This document shows positions 39,119 through 44,334 of a stretch of 44,334 nt of DNA, piece by piece. Position 1 is the first letter of the stretch; the number at the start of each line of letters is the position of its first letter. The stretch lies in NCBI RefSeq assembly GCF_026391055.1, contig NZ_JAPLET010000012.1, forward strand, positions 1 to 44,334, given 5' to 3'. The position numbers and the translations under genes are program-made. Below the pieces are notes generated by a model. It made no database searches. It was not told the origin of the DNA and was given only the letters and a program-made list of their open reading frames with translations. The stretch is from Spirosoma sp. GTDB lineage: Bacteria > Bacteroidota > Bacteroidia > Cytophagales > Spirosomataceae.

Positions 39119-41266
39119 CTAATTCGGCTTTTCCGGTAATTCCGGTGTCTCGGGTAATTCCGGCTTTTCCGGCCGGTCTGCTTTGGGTGCTTTGGCTGGT
39201 TTTGGTGGTTTGGGAACGGCAGATGGCGCTGCCCGGCCATGTAACGGTTTGACGGCTCTGGCCGGTGGTGGTGCGGGTGCGTCGACCAATGGCGCTGCTG
39301 GTGCTGCCGGAGGTACAGGTGCTGCGGGCGCGATATTAAGTAGGTCGCCTTCACTGATCCGAATAGAATCCCTCAGCCTTGTTAGTCGTTTAAATGCTTT
39401 TGACATCTTATCCGAGTGCGGCTTTATCTTGCTAAGTTCTAGCTCATTCATCTGTTTACGAAGCTCGGACAGCTGGCTTTCGGCAGTTGCGAGTTCCGCT
39501 AAGATTGCATCGTTGATCGACCGAAAGTCGGCTCGGGAAGCTTGTTTCTGCATATAAGCTATCTTTTCCTGTAGTTTCCATTGCTCCAGTTCCAGACGTC
39601 GCCACTGCTTTGATGGCTCCTTCATCATCTCTATGTAGCTTTCCATAGCCTTTTCCTGTTCCGTCAACTGCGTAGCCACTTGATCGTACTTGCGCTTAAG
39701 CTCCAGAAATTTATTCTGAAATTGGTTGGGAAGCGTATCATTGTCAGGCAGCCGCTGGTTCAGTTGATTGAACTTATCAAGTGAATCGGGTAGGGGAGTC
39801 AGGGCTGGTAAAGACGCAAACGCATCGCGGATAATGGCGTCGTAATCAACCTTAGCCAGGCCTTCCACCGTGCCATCGGGACTGAGCGGAATGTCCGTCA
39901 GCGCCGACGCCATTATGTTGCCATAGTCGATGTGAGACAAGCCTTCTGCCAGCGCTTCCATACCTTTCTGATGCCCGTAATTCGTTTCGATAATGGTCAG
40001 CAGAATATCCCGGTCGGGCTGTTTTACATCGTCGAGGTTTAGTTGACCCGCCATTACCTGATCCAACTGATGCTGTAGCCGGGCTACCTGCCTGGGGGGC
40101 AATTTTCCTCCTCTCCAGATGATGTACTCTACTTTCCGATTGTCGACAATGCTGAACTCAGTGCCATTTCCTGCTTTATGTTTTCGGGTTGGCTGCGGTT
40201 GACTGCTTTTATGTTTCGGCTTTTCCTGTTGTTGAACCGCGTAGACGGATACGCTCATAAGCAGGAGTGTCGCCAGGGTCAACCCCGCCAGACTACCGTT
40301 GGAAACGAACGGGCGAGTAGGAACACCCAACATCCGCCGAACCCGATGCAGTAAATGCTGCCGCTTGCCGGCAAAAGCCATTGCCAGAGTCGGTGCTGCA
40401 TTGAGCTGAAGGAGCCGAAGCTCTTCTACATGCGCCAGTGCCTGGGCCAGTATGCGACCGTCGCCACCACAAGCCTGTACGGCCAGGTCATCGCAGCAAT
40501 GTTCCCGCTCTTCGCGCACCCGCGCCGATAGCCACCACAGAGCCGGATGGAAGAAATACAGCACTTCAACGACCGATTGCAGCAGATTGACCGCGTAATC
40601 GTGCCGTTTAATGTGCGCCAGTTCATGCGCCAGGATAGCTTCTATTTCGCGGGTAGTCAGGTTGGTAACCATCGAGACTGGCAGTAACAAGACCGGTTTC
40701 AGTACACCCACCACCATGGGAACGCCAATCCGGGCCGATTCCCGCACCTGCACCAAGCCCGAAATAGCCAGCGTTGACCGAAGGCGGTCGGTGAGCTGGA
40801 GCCACACCGTAGATGCAGGTTCGGTAGCGGTTTTCGTGAGCCGTTGCAGATAAAGCCAGCCACCCGTCAGCCGTACTCCAAACAGGGCTACCCCGATCAG
40901 GTAAATCAGGACAAACTGGCTGAGGTGGTTTTCCAGAAACAGTTGTACCTGCTGATGCCAGGGCAGCGTTTGCGCCATCGCCTGCCAGCGAATGGGCAGC
41001 GTTTGCATCGCCGTTGTCATGGATTTAGGCGAAACACGATCAGCCAGCGGCTGGTAATACCAGGCGAACGTTGCCGCCGAAACAATCAATTGACCAAGCA
41101 GCGTGAGCGTACCCACCCGGTAGCGCAATACACTAGACCGATGGCGCAGCAGGTGCAGGACAATCGCAACGGGTAGTACCAGCGAGAACCCCTGCCAAAC
41201 GGCGTGGAGTAATGTCCAGCCAAGGGCCTCGGTAACCGGGCTGGAGAGGAGATGGATGTAGTTCAT
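39119..41266 (-). CDS. M56-family (BlaR1-like) membrane metallopeptidase with non-penicillin-binding tail
   Basis: 715 residues. Helices lie in the first ~120 residues. The M56 core has the zinc motif HELAHIKRHDY (His214, Glu215, His218) between helices, with REEREHCCDDLAVQACGG and REIEAILAHELAHI typical of BlaR1. A fourth helix is near 320-340 (GSLAGLTLATLLLMSVSVYAV). The outer part has no penicillin-binding sensor; instead it holds ~200 residues of charged helical, coiled-coil sequence (DKFNQLNQRLPDNDTLPNQFQNKFLELKRKYDQVATQLTEQ...) and a Pro/Ala/Lys-rich tail (~635-715, PAAPVPPAAPAAP, PEKPELPETPELPEKPN). So it senses something other than beta-lactams. It is co-transcribed with the BlaI-type repressor (12-bp gap). 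Confidence 0.9.
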   Translation of the reverse strand: MNYIHLLSSPVTEALGWTLLHAVWQGFSLVLPVAIVLHLLRHRSSVLRYRVGTLTLLGQLIVSAATFAWYYQPLADRVSPKSMTTAMQTLPIRWQAMAQTLPWHQQVQLFLENHLSQFVLIYLIGVALFGVRLTGGWLYLQRLTKTATEPASTVWLQLTDRLRSTLAISGLVQVRESARIGVPMVVGVLKPVLLLPVSMVTNLTTREIEAILAHELAHIKRHDYAVNLLQSVVEVLYFFHPALWWLSARVREEREHCCDDLAVQACGGDGRILAQALAHVEELRLLQLNAAPTLAMAFAGKRQHLLHRVRRMLGVPTRPFVSNGSLAGLTLATLLLMSVSVYAVQQQEKPKHKSSQPQPTRKHKAGNGTEFSIVDNRKVEYIIWRGGKLPPRQVARLQHQLDQVMAGQLNLDDVKQPDRDILLTIIETNYGHQKGMEALAEGLSHIDYGNIMASALTDIPLSPDGTVEGLAKVDYDAIIRDAFASLPALTPLPDSLDKFNQLNQRLPDNDTLPNQFQNKFLELKRKYDQVATQLTEQEKAMESYIEMMKEPSKQWRRLELEQWKLQEKIAYMQKQASRADFRSINDAILAELATAESQLSELRKQMNELELSKIKPHSDKMSKAFKRLTRLRDSIRISEGDLLNIAPAAPVPPAAPAAPLVDAPAPPPARAVKPLHGRAAPSAVPKPPKPAKAPKADRPEKPELPETPELPEKPN

Positions 41267-41278
41267 GACACAATCCTA

Positions 41279-41662
41279 TTAATCAGTTAAATCCTGTGAA
41301 TCCCGGTTTATATCATTCAACAGCTTCTTGATCTCGTTCAGCTCTTCGCGTGAGGCCTTGTGCTGGCCCAGAATCTGCATCACCAGCTTGGACGCCGAAC
41401 CTCGAAAAGCAGTTTCCACAAAGCGGTCGACCAGATTGCGCTGCGTGTCTTCTTCACTGACGAGTGCCGTGTACGTGTGCGAGCGGGCTTCTTCGTCACG
41501 AGACAAAAAGCCTTTCTCGTGCATAATCTGCATTAATTTTAAGGCCGTTGTGTAGCCGATGTCGCGGCTTTGGCTCAGCTTCTCGTGGACTTGCCGTACC
41601 GTGCTGGGACCATTGGACCAGAGCACATGCAGGATTTCCAATTCGGAGTCGGTTGGCTTCAT
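41279..41662 (-). CDS. BlaI/MecI/CopY-family transcriptional repressor
   Basis: 127 residues, the standard length. Winged-helix domain at ~1-70 (TDSELEILHVLWSNGPSTVRQVHEKLSQSRDIGYTTALKLMQIMHEKGFLSRDEEARSHTYTALVS), where GYTTALKLM is the recognition helix; then a dimerisation tail (~75-127). BlaI repressors are inactivated when the partner M56 protease signals and the repressor is cleaved. The classic cleavage motif lies in the winged-helix/tail junction; I cannot place it here. First gene of the operon; the upstream dyads at 41670-41711 are its likely autoregulatory sites. No beta-lactamase gene is adjacent. Confidence 0.93.
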   Translation of the reverse strand: MKPTDSELEILHVLWSNGPSTVRQVHEKLSQSRDIGYTTALKLMQIMHEKGFLSRDEEARSHTYTALVSEEDTQRNLVDRFVETAFRGSASKLVMQILGQHKASREELNEIKKLLNDINRDSQDLTD

Positions 41663-41669
41663 AATCTAT

Positions 41670-41718
41670 CTACGAATAATTTCGTAGTAAACATATACGA
41701 ATGATTTCGTAGTTGCAA
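41670..41718 (-). promoter_or_regulatory. Promoter and two-site operator of the BlaI-M56 operon
   Basis: Two dyads of the same design, CTACGAA-N4-TTCGTAG (41670-41687) and TACGAA-N4-TTCGTA (41696-41711), have centres 25 bp apart. Exactly between them the minus strand reads TATGTTTA (41695-41688), a 7-of-8 match to the -7 box TAnnTTTG, and TTG lies 20 bp upstream (41718-41716). So one dyad sits in the spacer and the other over the expected start of transcription (~41682), 8 bp before the ATG. This is the ideal layout for repression by the BlaI-type product. Confidence 0.75.
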
Positions 41719-41850
41719 GTTCGTGAACAAAAAAGTTTCATAATGGCTTACAGTAGCATGGCCTGAAGGCCGCATATTCCTGACTAAACAGCACCTGAAA
41801 AATTAACCTGTGGCTTGCGCGGCTTTCCATCGAACTGACGGCCCGGTTAC

Positions 41851-43605
41851 ATGACAAGACCTATGACAGCAAATCAAACCCTAAATCTTCCGGCCCGGCC
41901 AACCCGTTCTTTTATTGGCGAAACCATCGAACTAACCAGTTGGGACGATGTAAAGCCTTTATATGAAGAACTGCTGGACCGAGCCATCGACAACGCCGAC
42001 GAACTCAAGCAATGGCTTATTGACCGTAGCGAACTGGAATCGTACCTATCCGAAAATTTTGCGTGGCGTTACATTCGCATGACCTGCGACACCGCCAATG
42101 AGGAACTGGTCAATCAACTGAATTTTTTCATCGCCGAAATTCAGCCGCCTATGACTACCTACGGAAATGAGTTGGACCTGAAAGCGGTCAATAGCCCTTT
42201 TCTGAGCCAACTGACCGATGATGGTTACGACGTAATGGTACGGGGCATGAAAAAAGCCATCGAAATTTTTCGGGATGAAAACGTGCCGCTCCAAACCGAA
42301 CTCCAGACCGAAGAGCGTAAGTACGGTGCCATCGTTGGGGCGATGACCGTGCAGATCGACGGGCGTGAGATGACTCTGCCCGAAGCCAGCGACCGGCTCC
42401 AGTCGACCGACCGGGCCATACGGGAAGAAGCATGGCGCAAAATCTGGGAGCGACGTTTCCAGGACCACGAAACGCTGGATCAGCTCTTCGACCGCCTGCG
42501 CGATTTGCGGCATCAAATCGCCGTCAATGCAGGCTTTGCCAACTTCCGCGATTATTCATTTGCCGCCCTGGGGCGCTTCGATTACACCCCGGCAGACTGT
42601 ATCAACTTTCATGAATCAGTCGCTGAGGCTGTTGTGCCTTTACTGAACGAACTGGCTGAAGAACGTAAGAAAAGGCTATCGGTAGACCCATTGCGTCCCT
42701 GGGATGCCAAGGTCGATGTGGAAGGGCGCCCACCGCTGAAGCCCTTCTCGACCGGAGCCGAACTGCTGGAGAAAACGATTACCTGTTTCGACCGGCTCGA
42801 CAAGGAACTGGGCGATGATTTACGCATCATGCGGGCTATGGGGCACCTCGATCTGGAATCGCGCAAGGGCAAAGCACCCGGCGGGTATAATTACCCCCTC
42901 GAAGAAATTGGCGTGCCGTTTATTTTTATGAACGCCACCTCCAGTCTGCGCGATCTGGTAACGATGGTCCACGAAGGAGGCCACGCTATTCACTCCTTCC
43001 TGACCCGCGATTTATCGCTTAAAGCGTTCCGTAATCCGCCGATGGAAGTTGCCGAACTGGCCTCTATGAGCATGGAACTACTGTCTATGGACCATTGGGA
43101 CGTGTTTTTTGAGAACCCCGAGGAACTGCGTCGGGCTAAGCTTCAGCACCTGGAGTCGATCATTGAAACACTGCCCTGGGTAGCTACCATCGACAAATTT
43201 CAGCACTGGATTTACGAGAATCCAACCCATACCGATGCCGAACGACGGGAAAACTGGGTACGTATATACAATCAGTTCACGGATAGCATCACCAACTGGA
43301 ATGGCTTTGCCTTCTACCAGGAGTACCTGTGGCAGCGGCAACTTCATTTATACGAAGTACCGTTCTATTATATAGAGTATGGAATTGCTCAGTTAGGGGC
43401 TATTGGTGTCTGGCGAAATTACCGACGCGACCCAAAAGCGGGTCTGGATGGGTACAAACAGGCGCTGAGCTTGGGTTATAAAGCGCCCATTCGGGAGATT
43501 TACGCGGCAGCGAACGTACCCTTCGACTTTTCGCAGGAACATATCCGCGAGTTAATGGGCTTTGTATGGGAGGAGATTGAAAAATTAACCAGAACTAGCC
43601 AATAA
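41851..43605 (+). CDS. M3-family oligoendopeptidase, PepF/thimet-like
   Basis: 584 residues; an internal Met5 (41863) is an alternative start. The HExxH motif is His374-Glu375-Gly-Gly-His378 (MVHEGGHAIHSFLTRD), and the third zinc ligand is a Glu in the MEVAEL segment (Glu399-402). The large helical domain before it (~1-360) includes the PepF-type segments RHQIAVNAGFANFRDYSFAALGRFDYTPADC and KAPGGYNYPLEEIGVPFIFMNATSSLRDLV. Cytoplasmic enzyme that cuts peptides of limited length (about 6-20 residues). No signal peptide. Divergent from the BlaI operon with ~190 bp between; the gap shows the operator and no clear second promoter. Confidence 0.93.
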   Translation: MTRPMTANQTLNLPARPTRSFIGETIELTSWDDVKPLYEELLDRAIDNADELKQWLIDRSELESYLSENFAWRYIRMTCDTANEELVNQLNFFIAEIQPPMTTYGNELDLKAVNSPFLSQLTDDGYDVMVRGMKKAIEIFRDENVPLQTELQTEERKYGAIVGAMTVQIDGREMTLPEASDRLQSTDRAIREEAWRKIWERRFQDHETLDQLFDRLRDLRHQIAVNAGFANFRDYSFAALGRFDYTPADCINFHESVAEAVVPLLNELAEERKKRLSVDPLRPWDAKVDVEGRPPLKPFSTGAELLEKTITCFDRLDKELGDDLRIMRAMGHLDLESRKGKAPGGYNYPLEEIGVPFIFMNATSSLRDLVTMVHEGGHAIHSFLTRDLSLKAFRNPPMEVAELASMSMELLSMDHWDVFFENPEELRRAKLQHLESIIETLPWVATIDKFQHWIYENPTHTDAERRENWVRIYNQFTDSITNWNGFAFYQEYLWQRQLHLYEVPFYYIEYGIAQLGAIGVWRNYRRDPKAGLDGYKQALSLGYKAPIREIYAAANVPFDFSQEHIRELMGFVWEEIEKLTRTSQ

Positions 43606-43621
43606 GAAGTGGGGGCTTTGG

Positions 43622-43653
43622 TTTGGAAACCTAAGCGGTCTGACCTATTTTTG
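43622..43653 (+). promoter_or_regulatory. Complete Bacteroidota promoter of the small lipoprotein gene
   Basis: TTTG (43622-43625), 20 bp, TATTTTTG (43646-43653): both boxes match the consensus at the preferred spacing. The transcript would start near 43659, a ~21-base leader before the ATG at 43680. Confidence 0.6.
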
Positions 43654-43679
43654 CCGAATCAATTCGTAATCAAGTGGCT

Positions 43680-43958
43680 ATGAAACGCGTACAAAGCATA
43701 GGTTTGTTGGCTGTAGCGGTCTTATCGCTGGCATCCTGCGACTATCAGAAATATAACACAATTCGTCAGAAAGATGTCCGGGCCAATGATTACCGGGCTG
43801 ATTACCGGGCAGGCGATCCTGAAGTATACGGAGCGGGTAGAGACTCTGCTGCTGTACAAACAAAATATCAATACACGCCTAATCCAGATTTAGACGCACG
43901 GACCCAGAAAATTCGTGAAAAATTATTTGGCGCCGGAACCATCGGGCAAGGCGCATAA
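43680..43958 (+). CDS. Small lipoprotein, unknown function
   Basis: 92 residues from ATG 43680 (MKRVQSIGLLAVAVLSLASCDYQ), with a lipobox SLASC and Cys at ~20. An in-frame GTG at 43674 is not preferred. The mature part is short and polar, with the near-repeat NDYRADYRAGD at ~36-46 (DYRA twice) and an ending DLDARTQKIREKLFGAG with helical character. No family recognised. It has its own promoter and terminator, so it is monocistronic. Confidence 0.75.
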   Translation: MKRVQSIGLLAVAVLSLASCDYQKYNTIRQKDVRANDYRADYRAGDPEVYGAGRDSAAVQTKYQYTPNPDLDARTQKIREKLFGAGTIGQGA

Positions 43959-43977
43959 GTAGTTCAATGAACTTACG

Positions 43978-44022
43978 AAAAGCGGTAGATTAGCGTAAAG
44001 ACGCTGGTTTACCGCTTTTATT
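43978..44022 (+). terminator. Rho-independent terminator after the small lipoprotein
   Basis: AAAAGCGGTA (43978-43987) pairs with TACCGCTTTT (44010-44019), with an inner AGCG/CGCT pairing (43992-43995 with 44002-44005), and a TATTTT run follows. It lies ~20 bp past the stop at 43958. Confidence 0.75.
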
Positions 44023-44103
44023 TTACCTGTCCGCTTGGTAAAAATCGGTTTCTTCTGGTGCGTTTTAGTAGACATACGGTACTATAAGTCTAAATTTTTG
44101 CGT

Positions 44104-44111
44104 TACTTTTG
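44104..44111 (+). promoter_or_regulatory. Possible -7 element of the epimerase gene
   Basis: TACTTTTG is an exact TAnnTTTG match, about 66 bp before the ATG at 44178. No TTG at the proper distance upstream; a nearby overlapping AAATTTTTG is an alternative box. Confidence 0.3.
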
Positions 44112-44177
44112 TTTGATGTTCACCCAGGGAAATAGCATTATTTTGCTAGTAATACCCCTTTGTTTTCTTTAATTGAT

Positions 44178-44334
44178 ATGAAGATTGCACTCGTTACAGG
44201 ATCGGCCGGGTTGATTGGCAGTGAAGCCGTCGCCTTCTTCGCCGACAAATTCGACCTCATCATCGGCATCGACAACAACATGCGCCAGTACTTCTTCGGC
44301 ACCGACGGCTCCACCGAGTGGAACCGCAACCGAC
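44178..44334 (+). CDS. NAD-dependent epimerase/dehydratase, N-terminal part (CDP-paratose epimerase-like)
   Basis: 52 residues visible before the window ends. [21 protein letters not shown] is the Rossmann NAD-binding start (TGSAGLIG, GxxGxxG), and the second strand ends in IIGIDNN with an acidic residue for NAD+. The following [19 protein letters not shown] is a pattern I recall from NAD-dependent epimerases annotated as CDP-paratose/CDP-tyvelose epimerase-like. A role in making a nucleotide sugar for the surface glycan is likely. The active-site Ser/Tyr-x-x-x-Lys lies beyond the window. Confidence 0.8.
   Translation, partial: MKIALVTGSAGLIGSEAVAFFADKFDLIIGIDNNMRQYFFGTDGSTEWNRNR

Noticed and set aside
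1..44334. tRNA or rRNA genes, phage or defence-system genes in the window
   Set aside because: No cloverleaf-like or rRNA-like segment was noticed in the gaps, and no integrase, toxin-antitoxin pair, restriction or CRISPR-associated gene was recognised among the coding regions.

Overview
The window looks like chromosomal DNA of a Bacteroidota member of the order Cytophagales, most like Spirosoma or a close relative. The reasons are moderate GC, start sites with little or no Shine-Dalgarno signal, several exact matches to the Bacteroidota promoter (TTG or TTTG, about 20 bp, TAnnTTTG), many small lipoproteins with a clear lipobox, and Bacteroidota-typical proteins (a PorE-like OmpA lipoprotein, DUF952, BlaI/M56 pair). 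The genus is inferred from protein style; no search was run. No prophage, CRISPR array, rRNA or tRNA was found. The only mobile DNA is the end of an IS3-type insertion sequence at the left edge.

Layout. 1-140: IS3-like element end. 347-4286: MFS exporter, stand-alone response regulator, and a leftward histidine kinase with an unknown downstream gene. 4468-7261: leftward cassette with a zinc alcohol/formaldehyde-type dehydrogenase, two uncharacterised proteins and a small Gly/Ser/Asn-rich exported protein. 7387-11085: lipoprotein, M28 peptidase, LPG-synthase-type membrane protein. 11206-16432: rightward envelope-glycan operon (DUF7657-like GT-C candidate, DPM1-like GT2, DUF2304, second GT2, GT9) behind a full promoter. 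16503-24557: a lipoprotein with a probable premature stop, FkbM methyltransferase, gcvP, PorE-like OmpA lipoprotein, TspO-related membrane protein, cyclophilin. 24857-30976: RND tripartite pump with a DUF952 gene inside the gene string. 31155-37806: GDP-mannose synthesis enzyme, lipoprotein plus class A serine hydrolase, thiL plus variant cyclase, lipoprotein, cytochrome b5-like protein, GlcNAc-kinase-like ATPase. 37960-44334: flavin/2Fe-2S oxidoreductase, BlaI-M56 regulatory pair with a clear two-site operator, M3 oligopeptidase, small lipoprotein, and the start of a nucleotide-sugar epimerase.

Most of the window is housekeeping and envelope biology. The strongest less-described signals are: (i) long hairpin-forming palindromes between genes, at least five with arms of about 18-32 bp, which look like REPIN-type elements; (ii) two loci built from degenerate 7-bp repeats; (iii) the BlaI-type promoter/operator, where two identical dyads flank the -7 box; (iv) the GT-C/GT2/DUF2304 glycan operon; (v) the dehydrogenase cassette with two unknown partners; and (vi) an in-frame stop that removes a plausible 23-residue tail from a lipoprotein. 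I did not find a convincing new defence or multi-gene catalytic system.
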